From contig JADKBZ010000022.1 of NCBI GenBank assembly GCA_016714815.1, positions 25,905 through 89,904 of the forward strand: a stretch of DNA of 64,000 nt, in the 5' to 3' direction. Positions 51,920 through 62,700 of this stretch are shown here, in pieces. The translations under genes and the position numbers were made by a program. Numbering within the stretch: the stretch's first letter is position 1; the number at the start of each line of letters is the position of its first letter. The notes under the pieces are model-generated. The model did not search any database, was not told the DNA's origin, and saw only the letters and a program-made list of their open reading frames with translations. This stretch comes from Holophagales bacterium (GTDB lineage: Bacteria > Acidobacteriota > Thermoanaerobaculia > UBA5066).

Positions 51920-53673
51920 TTAGACGAGCTCGTAGACCCGGACGGCACCGTCGCGGTAGAGGAGGCGGAAGAGCGCGTCGCCTGGCTCACCGTCGAGCTG
52001 CGGGGGACGCGCCCGGCTCGCCACGAGGAGGAAGCGAACCCGGTGGGCCCGGAGGAGCTCCGCCAGCTCCGCCGCGCTCGAGGTCCGCTCGACCCGGTCG
52101 TACCGCACGGGGCCGGTGTGGTCTCCGATCGCCTTTCCACGCAGGTGGACCCTCAGCTGCTCGCACCCCCAGACGAAGGTGACGTCGTCCGCGGCGGCCC
52201 TCCCGTTCAGGAACGAGATCCCCTTCCATTCCGGGAGATGTCTTTCGTAGAAGGCGTTCCGCGACGTCGCGCCCGACGGGAGCGGCCCCAGGAGCGCGAT
52301 CCGGTAGAGCGCGTAGAAAGGGCCCGGCGCGAGGATCAGGAGGGCCGTGAGGACCGGCCGCCGGAAGGCCATGCGCAGAGCCCGCGTGTCGTGCAGGGCC
52401 GCGGCCGTCACGACGCTCGCCGCCGGGAGGAGGAGGGTCAGGTAGCGCGCGTCGTGCGGGAGCCACGCCCAGACGAAGGCCCACGAGACTCCGGCCGCCG
52501 CCAGGGCCGCCGTCCGGCGGCTCCCGGCCCCGTGCCGCAGGACGAGCGGGATCGAGAGAGCGAGCCAGGGGGAGAACGGAGGAGCGAAGTTCACGCGGTC
52601 GCGGGCGAAGAGCGTGTCCCACGGGATCCTCGCGACGTCGAGGAGACGCCGCCCGAGCCCGAGGCTCTCGCCGGGAACCGGGTCCCACTCCGTCGACCCG
52701 AACACCGAAGGGAGGTACGGGAAGAGCGGGTTGTGCGTCTGGAAGAGGATCCGGCCGTACCACGGCGCGAGCGCCACGAACGCGGCCGTCCCGAAGAGCG
52801 CGGCGTGACGCACCCTTTCGCCCCGGCGGCTCCGGAGAAGGACCGCGAGGCCGAGGAGCCCGAGCCAGTAGAGGCCGAGGTACTTCACGCCCGAGGCGGC
52901 GCCGGCGAAGAGCGCCGTGGCGAGGAGCCACGCCGTCTCGTGGCGCGCGTCCCACCGCGAGAACGAGAAGAGCGCGGCCGTCACGAGCATCGCGAGGAGC
53001 GCCTCGACGTAGCCCGAGGTGGCGAGGGAGATCACGACGGGGGCGGAAAGAAAGAGCGCCACCGCGGTCCGGCCCGTGTCGGACGACCCTTTCTCCCGGC
53101 CCAGGAGAAGACGAGAAGGGCGGTGACGAGTGTCGCCAGGAGCGGGACGAGGTGGGTCGCGGTGTCGCCCCCCGCGAGATGGAGCGGCACCTGGAGCACC
53201 TCGGCGAGGTGGGGGAAGACGGGCGCCCTGAGGGACGGAAGGAACGGAAGCGAGCCGGCCTCGGCGAAGCTCTTCACCGTCGGGAGGTGGTAGAGCGTCT
53301 CGTCGAAGGCGATCGGCGGGTAGAGCGCGAGGACGAAGAGCGGGAGCAGCGCGAGCCCGGCGGCGGCGCAGGAGCGCCAGCGGCCGCGAACAGCCTGGCG
53401 TGCGTCCGGCACCCGCGGCGCCCGAAAGGCGAGGGGAAGCGCCAGCAGGGAGGCGAGGCCGGCGATCGCGAGGTGCGGCCGGTCGAGGCGGCCGAGCAGG
53501 CCGAGACCGCACCCGAGGGTGCCCAGCGCCGCGAGCCCCGCCGCCGCCCGGACCGCGAGCGCCTCCGCCCGCGTCGCCATCGGGAGCCCGCGCGTCACGA
53601 CGGCGCCCGCCCCGACCGCGGCGCCTGCGAGCGCCGCCAGGAGCGCGGCGTGGGTGAGGAGGAAGAGCGTCAT
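51920..53673 (-). pseudogene. GT-C type glycosyltransferase (ArnT/PMT-like), frameshifted
   Basis: The 5' portion (53673 down to ~53100) encodes hydrophobic segments and the GT-C loop FDETLYHLPTVKSFAEAGSLPFLP, ending coherently at VTALLVFSWAGR. From about 53095 the sequence continues in another frame as KGSSDTGRTAVALFLSAPVVISLATSGYVEALLAMLV through more helices and a soluble C-terminus ending YRDGAVRVYELV. The total of 1754 bp is one short of whole codons, consistent with one lost base near a GAGAAAGGG run. Restored, it would be ~584 residues using a lipid-linked sugar donor. Its ATG overlaps the upstream glycosyltransferase stop by 4 bp. Confidence 0.78.
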
Positions 53674-54871
53674 GCGAGGGGCCGTGCCGGCACCGCGTCT
53701 CCGCTCTCGCCCGAACCTTTCCCCCCTCCGTTCCCGACGATGGAGAGAAGAAGGGCCTCAATCTCCCCGCCGATCTTCGACCACGAGTAGCCGGCCGCCC
53801 GGAGCGCCGCCCCGGCCCCGAGCGAGGCCCGGTGCGGCTCGTCGGCGAGGAGCCGCGCCAGCGCCGCCGCGAGCGGTATCTCCGAGGCGTCGACGGACAG
53901 GCCCTCGAGCCCGTCGCGGACGAGCTCGGGGAGGGCGCTCTCCCCGGAGCGGCAGTAGACGACCGGAACCCCGAGCGTCATCGCCTCGAGCGGGAAGAGG
54001 CCGAAGCCCTCGCGGGAGGAGGGCTGCACCGCAACGCGGGCCCGGCCGATCGCGCGCCAGAGCTCGTGGACGTCCTCCACGTGGCCGCGGAAGGTGACGC
54101 GCGAGGAGAGCCCGAGCCGCTCGGACAAAGCCTCCAGGGACGACCGCTCGGGCCCGTCCCCGAAGACGACGAGGCGGGGCGGCCTCTCTCCGGAGAGGCG
54201 GGCGACGGCCCCGAGGAGCAGGTCGACCCGCTTCTCGGCCATCAGGCGCCCGGCGAAGACGAGCTCCGGCGCGTTCCCGTCCGCCTCCGGGCCGAATCCC
54301 GGATCTCCTCGTCGTGGAGCCCGCACGGGACGACGGCGACGGCACCGGGGCGGAACCTGCGGGCACCGAGCCTTTCGGCGGTGAGGCGGCTCGTCGCGAC
54401 GACGGCCGTCCCGAGCTGGGCCGTGAGCCACTCGCCGGCCCTGTAGAACGGCGCGCGGAGCGGTCCGAGGTACGTCTTCCAGTACGGTCCCCAGAACTCG
54501 TACCAGGTGACGAGGAGCGGCGTGCCGGCGAGGGCGCAGCGGAGCGCGAGCGGGAAGAGGTGGACGTGCGGGATGTTGGAGGCCTCGACCACGTCGTACG
54601 GCGCGAGGTCGAGCCGGGCGACCCGCCAGGCGAAAGAGAGGGCGTGGAACGTCCTCCGTTTGCCGTCCGGGCCGTAGATCCTGCCCAGGTCGCCGAGCGA
54701 GACGGACCGCACTCCCGGGGGAGGCGGAGAGGGCCCGCGCCCGAAGCCGATCAGGGTGACCTCGTGCCCCCGCCTCCCGAGCTCCACGGCGAGGTCGTGG
54801 TTGCGGCGCTCCACGCCCCCGGGAGCGGAGGGGAAGAGCCGCTCGTTCAGGATGAGGATCTTGCAGGGCAC
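53670..54871 (-). pseudogene. GT4-family glycosyltransferase, frameshifted
   Basis: Start at 54871: CKILILNERLFPSAPGGVERRNHDLAVELGRRGHEVTLIGFG, the donor-independent N-terminal Rossmann half, coherent to VVPCGLHDEEIRD. Near 54300 it passes into a second frame: DPGFGPEADGNAPELVFAGRLMAEKRVDLLLGAVARL ... SSREGFGLFPLEAMTLGVPVVYC, the GT-B C-terminal half with the E-x7-E-type motif. The total of 1202 bp is one base short of whole codons, so a single deletion would explain it. Restored, ~400 residues, a retaining sugar transferase. First gene of a run with the GT-C gene and the large kinase. Confidence 0.8.
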
Positions 54872-54970
54872 CCGGGCCGATCGTAGGGGCAGGGGCCTGC
54901 GGCGGCAACCCGGGGGGACCGGGGATGGGCGGTGCGGAGCCTGTCCTCAGGGTGCGATAGCCTCTTCACC

Positions 54971-57391
54971 ATGCTGCGCCGCTGCTCCGTCCTGATACTC
55001 CTCGCCACCACTCTTCCCGCGGCCTCCCAGGAAAACGTCGCCTTCCGCACGCCGCCGGAGGAGATCCGGAAACTCGTCGACGCGCCGTTGCCGCCGTCGG
55101 TGCTCGTCGATCCGGCGGGAGCCCGTCTCGTGCTCCTCGACCTGCCGGGCTACAAGTCGCTGCAGGAGGTCGCCGAACCGGAGCTGAGGCTCGCGGGGCT
55201 GCGCATCAACCCGCGCAACCACAACCGCGCACGGGTCAACGTGACGACCGGCATCTCCGTCCAGGAGATCGCATCCGGGAAGCGCGTCGCGGTCGAAGGG
55301 CTTCCGGCGTCTCCGCGGATCCAGTGGACGCGGTTCTCGCCGAAGGGAAGGTATTTCTCGTTCGTGCAGTGCGATCCCGACGGTCTCTCGGTCTGGACGG
55401 TCGACCTCGCGGCCGGGCGGGCCTCCCGGCTGACGCCGCCGAGCGTTTCGGCGGTTCTCGACTTTCCGTACCAGTGGCTTCCGGACGAGTCGGGGCTGCT
55501 CGTGCACGTTCGTCCCTCCCTCGAGCCGTTCGTTGCGTCGGTCGCCCTTCCCGTGGGTCCGGTCGTCAAGGAAGCGGCTGGCCGCAAGGCGCCCGCGCGG
55601 ACGTACCAGGACCTTCTGAAGAACCCGAACGACGAACGGACCTTCGCCTTCTACGCGACGACCGAGGTCCGCCGTTTCGCGCTCGACGGAACGAGCGTGG
55701 CCGTCCTCCCGCCCGCGATCCGTCGCGCGGTGCGTCCGTCTCCCGACGGGCGCTGGATTCTCGTGACGACGGTCGTGGAGCCGTTCTCGTACCGTTTCCC
55801 GGTCAGCCGGTTCGCCTACCGCACCGAGGTCGCCGACGCGGCCGGGAAGAAGGTCGCCACCCTCGTCGAGAAACCGGTCCAGGACGCCATCCCGGTCGCC
55901 TTCGACGCGACGGAGAAGGGCCGCCGGGATTTCTCGTGGCGCGACGACGCGCCCGCCTCGGTGGTCTTCGCAGAGGCCGAGGACGGCGGCGACCCCGCGA
56001 ACGACGTTCCGTTCCGCGACCGGTTGTTCCTGCTCGACGCCCCGTTCGAGGCGAGCCCACGGCCCTTTGCCAAGACCCGGAATCGGTTCCAGGATGTCGT
56101 CTGGGGCGAGGGCGGGATCGCGATCCTCTCGGACTTCCGCTGGAAGGACCGCAATCAGATGACCTACCTGACGAACGCCGCGGCTGGGGATGCCGAAGCG
56201 AGAGTCCTGTTCGACCTGTCGACCGAGAACCTCTACGGGCAGCCCGGCGACTTCGTCACCGGCCCGGACGCGCGGGGCCGCGAGGTCCTCAGGCGCAGCC
56301 GCGACGGGAAGAGTCTCTGGCTGACGGGGGAGGGCTACGCGCCCGAGGGGAACCGTCCGTTCCTCGACTCCTGGGAGATCGCCACCGGCAAGACGACCCG
56401 TCACTGGCGTGCGGACGGGACCTCCACCTACGAGCGGATCGTCCGCGTCCTCGACGCGGATCGCGGAATCCTCCTGACGAGGGTCGAGGGCTCGAAGCAG
56501 TTCCCGAACTACGTCGTCCGCAACGTGAAGGCGCGGATCGCGCCGCGACCCGTCACCGCCTTCGAGAACCCCTTTCAGGCGCTCGAAGCGGTGAAGACGA
56601 GCAAGGTCCGCTACAAGCGGGCCGACGGAATCGACCTCGCGGGCGACCTGCACCTTCCTCCGGGTTACGACCCGGCCCGGGACGGCCGACTGCCGCTGCT
56701 TCTCGAGGCGTACCCGAGCGAGTTCAAGGACAAGTCGGCGGCGGGGATGGTCGACTCGTCGCCGCACGCGTTCGTGCGGCCGTCGTGGGGCTCACCGGTG
56801 TTCTGGGCCCTTCGCGGGTTTGCCGTTCTCGAGAACGCGCAGTTCCCGATCGTCGGCGAGGGGGCCAAGGAGCCGAACGACACGTTCGTCGAGCAGCTCG
56901 TCGCGAACGCGAAGGCCGCGATCGACGCCCTCGACGGCCAGGGCATCGTCGATCCGAAGCGGTGCGCGGTCACCGGACACTCCTACGGGGCGTTCATGAC
57001 CGCGAACCTTCTCGCGCACTCCGACCTATTCGCCGCCGGGATCGCGCGCTCGGGGGCCTACAACCGTTCCCTCACCCCCTTCGGTTTCCAGTCCGAGGAG
57101 CGGACGTACTGGCAGGCGCGCGACGTCTACTCGCGCGTGTCGCCGTTCGACCATGCCGACCGGATCAACGAGCCGCTGCTGATGATCCACGGGGAGGCGG
57201 ACAACAACCCGGGGACCTTCACACTCCAGAGCGAGCGCCTCTTCGAGGCGATCCAGGGGCTGGGTGGCCGGTCGCGGCTCGTCCTGCTCCCCTACGAGAG
57301 CCACGGCTACGCGGCCAGGGAGAACATCCTCCACATGCTCTGGGAGACGGGCACCTGGCTCGAGACGTGGGTGAAGGGGAAGAAGCCCTGA
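54971..57391 (+). CDS. S9-family prolyl oligopeptidase-like serine peptidase, secreted
   Basis: 806 residues from the ATG of MLRRCSVLILLATTLPAASQ, a short signal peptide; 13 upstream in-frame codons are not needed. An N-terminal beta-propeller (~30-540) is followed by a C-terminal alpha/beta hydrolase with nucleophile Ser in VTGHSYGAFMTANLL, Asp in IHGEADNNPGTF and His in YESHGYAARENILHML. Long segments such as PLPPSVLVDPAGARLVLLDLPGYKSLQEVAEPELRLAGLRINP resemble the glutamyl endopeptidase branch of S9. Likely periplasmic peptide degradation. Repeat copy 3 starts 16 bp after its stop. Confidence 0.93.
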   Translation: MLRRCSVLILLATTLPAASQENVAFRTPPEEIRKLVDAPLPPSVLVDPAGARLVLLDLPGYKSLQEVAEPELRLAGLRINPRNHNRARVNVTTGISVQEIASGKRVAVEGLPASPRIQWTRFSPKGRYFSFVQCDPDGLSVWTVDLAAGRASRLTPPSVSAVLDFPYQWLPDESGLLVHVRPSLEPFVASVALPVGPVVKEAAGRKAPARTYQDLLKNPNDERTFAFYATTEVRRFALDGTSVAVLPPAIRRAVRPSPDGRWILVTTVVEPFSYRFPVSRFAYRTEVADAAGKKVATLVEKPVQDAIPVAFDATEKGRRDFSWRDDAPASVVFAEAEDGGDPANDVPFRDRLFLLDAPFEASPRPFAKTRNRFQDVVWGEGGIAILSDFRWKDRNQMTYLTNAAAGDAEARVLFDLSTENLYGQPGDFVTGPDARGREVLRRSRDGKSLWLTGEGYAPEGNRPFLDSWEIATGKTTRHWRADGTSTYERIVRVLDADRGILLTRVEGSKQFPNYVVRNVKARIAPRPVTAFENPFQALEAVKTSKVRYKRADGIDLAGDLHLPPGYDPARDGRLPLLLEAYPSEFKDKSAAGMVDSSPHAFVRPSWGSPVFWALRGFAVLENAQFPIVGEGAKEPNDTFVEQLVANAKAAIDALDGQGIVDPKRCAVTGHSYGAFMTANLLAHSDLFAAGIARSGAYNRSLTPFGFQSEERTYWQARDVYSRVSPFDHADRINEPLLMIHGEADNNPGTFTLQSERLFEAIQGLGGRSRLVLLPYESHGYAARENILHMLWETGTWLETWVKGKKP

Positions 57392-57407
57392 CGGGCGGAC
57401 CGCCAGC

Positions 57408-57434
57408 TATAATATAAAATCAAGACCTGACCCC
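57408..57434 (+). repeat. 27-nt dispersed repeat, copy 3
   Basis: Contains AAAATCAAGACCTGACCCC preceded by TATAATAT. It lies between convergent genes. On the minus strand GGGGTCAGGTCTTGA supplies the last residues GVRS and the TGA stop of the transporter gene, in the same frame as copy 2 does for its gene. Confidence 0.88.
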
Positions 57435-58739
57435 AACGAGGAGGAAGAGCGCGCCCGCCCAGCGGCCGGCCAGAACGGCCGCCGTGGCGACGATCGCGGC
57501 GGGCGCGCCGCTGAAGGTGATCCCGGCATACAGGGTCGCCCCGATCACCGTCAGCTCCGCCAGCGTGGCCCAGGTGACGAGCCGGGTCGTCCGGGCGAGG
57601 ACGAGGCGGGCGTTCATCCAGACGAGGATCGCCGCGGCGATCGGCATCGGGACGAGGACCGCGGCGGCGATCCGGGCCAGCGGGAGGAGCTCCGGGCCGA
57701 GGCCCGTCACCGTGGCGAACCAGAGTCCCGCCGCGGGCGTCAGGACGACGGCCGCCATCGCCAGGGACGAGAGAGCGCCCAGAAGGGTGGCGAATCGGCG
57801 CAGCGCGCGAAGGGCCGCCTCGCCGCCTCGCCCCAGGGCGATGACGACCTCCTGGAAGGCGAGCGCCGGGCACCGGAAGAGAAAGGCGAAGGAGTTGACG
57901 ACGGGGAGGACGGCGAGCGACTCGATCGGAAGGACGCCGCGTCCGACGAAGAAGGTCACCAGCGGCTGCGACGCCATGTTCATGAGCGGGGTGACGGCGA
58001 GGGGCCAGTAGAACCTCTGGATATCCGACATCGTAGGGACGTCTTCCAGCGAGGCCGGGGAGACGGACTTCAACCGCTCGCGGTCGGTCCGGGCCCAGGC
58101 CCACGAGACGACCGCTTCGACGACGACTCCCGACGTCAGGGCGGCGGCCCCCAGGACGGCCCCGTCGGTCCCTCCGCGCAGGAAGAGGACGGTCCCCGTG
58201 GCGGCCATCGTCGAAAGGCGCACGACGGTGCCGTAGGCCACGAGGCGCGTCCGGCCCGCGCCGATGAGGATTCCCTGCTGGAAGCGGCGGAAGCCGATCG
58301 CCGCGGGCCAGGGGAGAAAGATCGCCACGGCGAGGTGTGCCCTGTTCGCGACCTCGGGCGGCAGGGCCAGCACGCCCGAGGCCAGGAGGCCGAAGACCGG
58401 AGGGAGCGCGATCAGGGCCATCACCGCCGTCACGCCGCCGTTCATCAGGAGAGAGAAGCGCCAGACCCGCGCGAGGCTCTCCCGGTCGCGCGCCAGGGCG
58501 GTCGTCGCGGCGAGAAGCATCATGATCGGCGCCTCGGCCACGAACGCGAGGGCGAGCGCTACGCCGAACGCCGCCAGGTTGTGCTTCGGCTCGGGCAGGC
58601 GGGCGACGAGGGCCGCCACGAACGGTCCCTCCGTCGCCATCATCAGCCAGGTGGCCGCGAGCGGAAGCCAGAACCGGAAGATCGTCCGCTGACTCGGCGC
58701 CGGGGCTTCGTCGTTCGGCACCCGACGATGGTGGCACAC
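57420..58739 (-). CDS. MOP-superfamily membrane transporter (MATE/ANK-like)
   Basis: 439 residues from a GTG at 58739; a second GTG six codons on (58721) is possible. About 12 hydrophobic helices arranged in two similar halves, as in MATE/flippase proteins. Segments such as FYWPLAVTPLMNMASQPLVTFFVGRG and LPWPAAIGFRRFQQGILIGAGRTR recall progressive-ankylosis (ANK) proteins more than drug-export MATEs. Substrate unknown. The C-terminal GVRS and stop codon come from repeat copy 3. Confidence 0.82.
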   Translation of the reverse strand: MCHHRRVPNDEAPAPSQRTIFRFWLPLAATWLMMATEGPFVAALVARLPEPKHNLAAFGVALALAFVAEAPIMMLLAATTALARDRESLARVWRFSLLMNGGVTAVMALIALPPVFGLLASGVLALPPEVANRAHLAVAIFLPWPAAIGFRRFQQGILIGAGRTRLVAYGTVVRLSTMAATGTVLFLRGGTDGAVLGAAALTSGVVVEAVVSWAWARTDRERLKSVSPASLEDVPTMSDIQRFYWPLAVTPLMNMASQPLVTFFVGRGVLPIESLAVLPVVNSFAFLFRCPALAFQEVVIALGRGGEAALRALRRFATLLGALSSLAMAAVVLTPAAGLWFATVTGLGPELLPLARIAAAVLVPMPIAAAILVWMNARLVLARTTRLVTWATLAELTVIGATLYAGITFSGAPAAIVATAAVLAGRWAGALFLLVGVRS

Positions 58740-58779
58740 GTCGTCGGGGGAAGCGCTCAGCGACGGGGACCTCGTTCCG

Positions 58780-59715
58780 TCAGCAGCCCCTTCGCGGGAA
58801 GACGGTGCTCATCGCCTTCTGCAGCCGCTTCTCGAGTTCGTCTTCCGGAAGCGGATCCTCTCCTCTGACACGGCGGCGCTGACGCTCCCGATTCCGGTCG
58901 GAGAGAGGCTTGAACGCGGCCGAGAGACGAGCGACGAGAGGGTCGTCCGGGATGGGGCCCCGGTCGTCGAGGATCGTCCGGATCGCCTCCGGAAACCCGG
59001 CTTCGTCGGCCAGGCGGCGCGTGAATTCCTCGATCTCGATCGCGTTCAGCCGCGTGACGGCGAGGACGTCCGCCTCCGTTCCGTCGTCGAGGTTCATCCG
59101 GAGCGCGTACAGACAGCGGAGGCGGGCCCGGCCTGGTTCCGCGAGGAGCGGACCGAGGAGCTCGTCCAGCTCCTCGAATCCCTGACCTGCCGCGAGCTCG
59201 ACCGCCTCGTCCGCCGTCAGGACGGCGACCGACCCGATCGGCAGCCTGCCGAGGACGATCGCCTCCCGGTACCGGGAGGCCCGGTCGCTTCGCGAAGACC
59301 AGCGGAGCTCGTTCCGCTCGAGGAAGGCGACAGCGCCGTGAGACGCGGTGGCCGCGACGGCAGACGCGTCGAAAGGCTCCTCCGAATCTGCCCGAGCGCG
59401 TTCCGCCTCGACCCAGGCGCGCGTTTCCAGCTCGTCGTAGTCCCGGATGGCCGCCGCGAGCGGGCGGAGGTCGGCCCTCGCCGCGGTCAGGCCCCACGCC
59501 ACGTCCCTTGCCGCTGGATCCTTCGACCTGAGCCCTCCGTCGAGCGCGAGAAGCCGCGCGTTCTCGCGATTCGGGTCGCTGTCGGGCAGCGCATCAGCCT
59601 CGCAGAGACCCGGAACGGGGAGGCACGAGACCATGCGGCTCACGGGGGTGCACGCGGAAACCGGCTGTGGCGCAGCGAGCGCTGCGAATACGGCGATGAC
59701 GGCGGCGTGCCTCAT
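58780..59715 (-). CDS. Secreted protein of unknown function
   Basis: 311 residues from an ATG behind AAGGGAAG; an upstream in-frame start at 59754 would put 13 polar residues before the signal peptide. A signal peptide (~4-21) is followed by a Cys-containing segment (ACTPVSRMVSCLPVPGLCEAD) that may form disulfides, then a mostly alpha-helical, acidic/Arg-rich domain. The C-terminus is RRGC. I do not recognise a family. It lies 63 bp downstream of the Kelch gene on the same strand. Confidence 0.72.
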   Translation of the reverse strand: MRHAAVIAVFAALAAPQPVSACTPVSRMVSCLPVPGLCEADALPDSDPNRENARLLALDGGLRSKDPAARDVAWGLTAARADLRPLAAAIRDYDELETRAWVEAERARADSEEPFDASAVAATASHGAVAFLERNELRWSSRSDRASRYREAIVLGRLPIGSVAVLTADEAVELAAGQGFEELDELLGPLLAEPGRARLRCLYALRMNLDDGTEADVLAVTRLNAIEIEEFTRRLADEAGFPEAIRTILDDRGPIPDDPLVARLSAAFKPLSDRNRERQRRRVRGEDPLPEDELEKRLQKAMSTVFPRRGC

Positions 59716-59778
59716 GACGAACTTCCCTTTTCGCGTGACGTGACCCGGGTGCATGCCCCGCGCCTTCCTTGCGTACCC

Positions 59779-62700
59779 TTACCGGAATAGGCCGTTCACG
59801 TCGAGGATGAAGTGCGTCGCCCCCGTGGAGCTGTTTTGGACCTTGAACGTCCCGCTCCCGTCCCAGGCCAGCTCCAGGAGCCCGTTGTTCGCCCGGGTCC
59901 TGCCGGCAGGGAAGGCGATCGTCGTCACGTTCGAGGCCGATGGCAGGTCCGCGCGGTAGGCGACGAGCTCGCCCGATGCCGATTGTCCGGTCACCGTGAC
60001 GTTCACCGACAGGGAGACCGCGTTCGCGGGAATGCCGCACCGTCCTTCGATCGAGAACGTCCTCGTTTCCCCCGCCGCCAGCGCAGGCGACGCCGCATCG
60101 GCACCGGAAGCGTTCCGCGTGTCGAAGAGCCGGCACGGCGTCACGACGTGGAACTGCGTCGGCGCGGCGGCCACGGAGACGGTCGCCGCAGCCTCCGGCG
60201 AATCGCATCCGGCCGGGCTCTTCTCCACCACCGTCAGCGTCACCGTCCCGACGGCCGCGGGCTTCCACGTGATCGAGCTCGTCCCCTGCCCCGCAGTGAT
60301 CGTTCCGTTCGTGATCCCCCACGTCCAGGTGGCTCCCGCGTGCGCCTCGACGCTCGCAACGTGCCCGGTCGAGGCCGCTCCCACGACGGACGGCGCCGCG
60401 ATCACGGGTGCCGTGGGCCTCGGGATCACGACGACCGTTGTGCTCCCCGTGCCGGGCACGCAGCCGTCGACGGCGACGGTCACCTCGTAGAGCCCCGCGG
60501 CGAGCGCGGTCACGTTCGAGATCGTGGGCGAGGCCTCCGTGGACGTGAAGCCGTTCGGACCGGTCCAGGAATACGCCGCGCCCGGGATGACGGTTGACGA
60601 CAGCCGGAGCGTCGCCCCCTCGCAGACCGGTCCGTCGTTGGACGCCGTCGGCGCCAGGGGGCTCGCGAGGACCATCGCCGTGACGGCCGTCCGGCCGCTC
60701 TCGCAGGAGGTCTGCGTCGCGTAGATCGAGGCGTAGTAGGTCGTCGTCGCGGAGATCGGCCCCGTCGTGAACGTGGAGCCGTCCGTCTGGAGAAGCGTCC
60801 CTCCCGTCGCCGCGTCGTACCACTTGTAGTTCTGGCCCGGCCCCGCCCCGGAGGCCGAGATCGTCAAGGATCCGGCGCCGCACCGAGCGGCGCTCCCCGC
60901 AACGGGAGGCGGAATCGGGGCGCAGACGGAGTAGGACCAGAGATCGTCGAGCGCTCCAAAGGCAGGCGTCGAGCCGAAGCCCGACCCTCCGAAGAGCCAG
61001 AGCTTCCCACCTCCATCCGTCCAGGAGACGGAGTTGTACCGTGCACCGGGAACGTTCCCCGGCGCGGGTGTCCCGGGCGTTCCATAGGTGCCGGGCTGGT
61101 CCGGGACGTCAGTCCCAGCCATCCAGGCCCACTGCCCGATCGCGGGGTCGTACCGCCAGAGGTCGTTCAGGAGGTCGGAGCCGTTCGCCGAGAAACCGTT
61201 CCCTCCAAAGAGCCAGAGCTTCCCTTCTCCGTCCCCCCACGAGACGGATCCGGCCCGCGCCCCGGGGATGTTCCCGGCGGCGGGCGTCCCGGGCGTCCCA
61301 TAAACGCCCGCCTGGTCGACGGAGTCCGACCCGCCCATCCAGCTCCATTGCCCGATGCCGGGGTCGTACTTCCAGAGATCGTTCCTGACGCCCCAGCCGG
61401 TCGCCGAAACGCCGTTCCCCCCGAAGAGCCAGAGCTTCCCGTTTCCGTCCGTCCACGAGACGGATCCGCTCCGCGCCCCGGGGACGTTCCCCGTCGCGGG
61501 CGTCCCGGGCGTCCCGTACGTTCCCACCTGGTTGACGGAGTCCGAACCGCCCATCCAGCTCCATTGCCCGATCCCGGGGTCGTACTTCCAGAGGTCGTTC
61601 AGTAGGCCCGCGCCGCTGGCCGAATAGCCGTCTCCTCCGAAGAGCCAGAGGTTCCCGCTGCCGTCCCTCCACGTCACGGAGTCGTGCCGTGCACCGGGGA
61701 CGTTTCCCGGCGCGGGCACCCCGAGCGTTCCATACGTGCCGGTCTGGTCGAAAGTGTCCGACCCGCCCATCCAGCTCCACTGCCCGATCCCGGGGTCGTA
61801 TTTCCAGAGGTCGTTCCTGTAGAGCGTTCCCCAGGTCCAGGTGTAGCCACCCCCGAAGAGCCAGAGGTTTCCGCCACCGTCCGTCCACGACACGGAACCA
61901 AACCGCGCTCCGGGGACGTTCCCTGGCGCGGGCATCCCAGGCGTTCCGTACGTGCCGCCCTGTTGGGCCGCGTCCGATCCACTCATCCAGCTCCACTGTC
62001 CGATCCCACGGTCGTATTTCCACAGGTCGTTCAGCTCGCCGGAGTTGCTTGCTGCGAAGCCCCAGCCCCCGAAGAGCCAGAGGTCCCCGCTTCCGTCCAT
62101 CCACGACGCGGACTCGGTCCGTCCCCCGGGGACGTTTCCCGGCGCGGGCGTCCCGAGCGAGCCGTACCTGCCATACCGATAGGGAGCGGTCGGTCCGCTC
62201 CTCCAGCTCCACTGCCCGATCCCGGGATCGAACTTCCAGAGGTCGTTCAGGCTGTCCGGGCTGCTCGTGGAGGAATAGCCGGATCCCCCGAAGAGCCAGA
62301 GGCTTCCACTTCCGTCCGTCCACGATGCGGAGTAGGCCCGCCCCCCGGGGACGTTTCCCGCCGCTGGGATCCCGAGCGTTCCGTACGTGCCGGACTGGTT
62401 GGACGCGTCCGACCCGCTCATCCAGCTCCACTGCCCGAGTCCCGGGTCGTATCTCCAGAGGTCGTTCAGGTCGCCGAACGTGCTCGCCGCGTGGCCGAAC
62501 CCCCCGAAGAGCCAGAGCTTCCCGCTTCCATCCGTCCAGGAAACGGGGGACGTCCGCCCCCCGGGGACGTTCCCGGCCGCTGGCGTCCCGGGCGTTCCGT
62601 ACGCGCCGTATTGGTTGACGGCGTCCGACCCGCTCATCCAGCTCCACTGACCGAGCGCGGGGTCGTACTTCCAGAGGTCGTTCAGGTAGCCCTCACCGGC

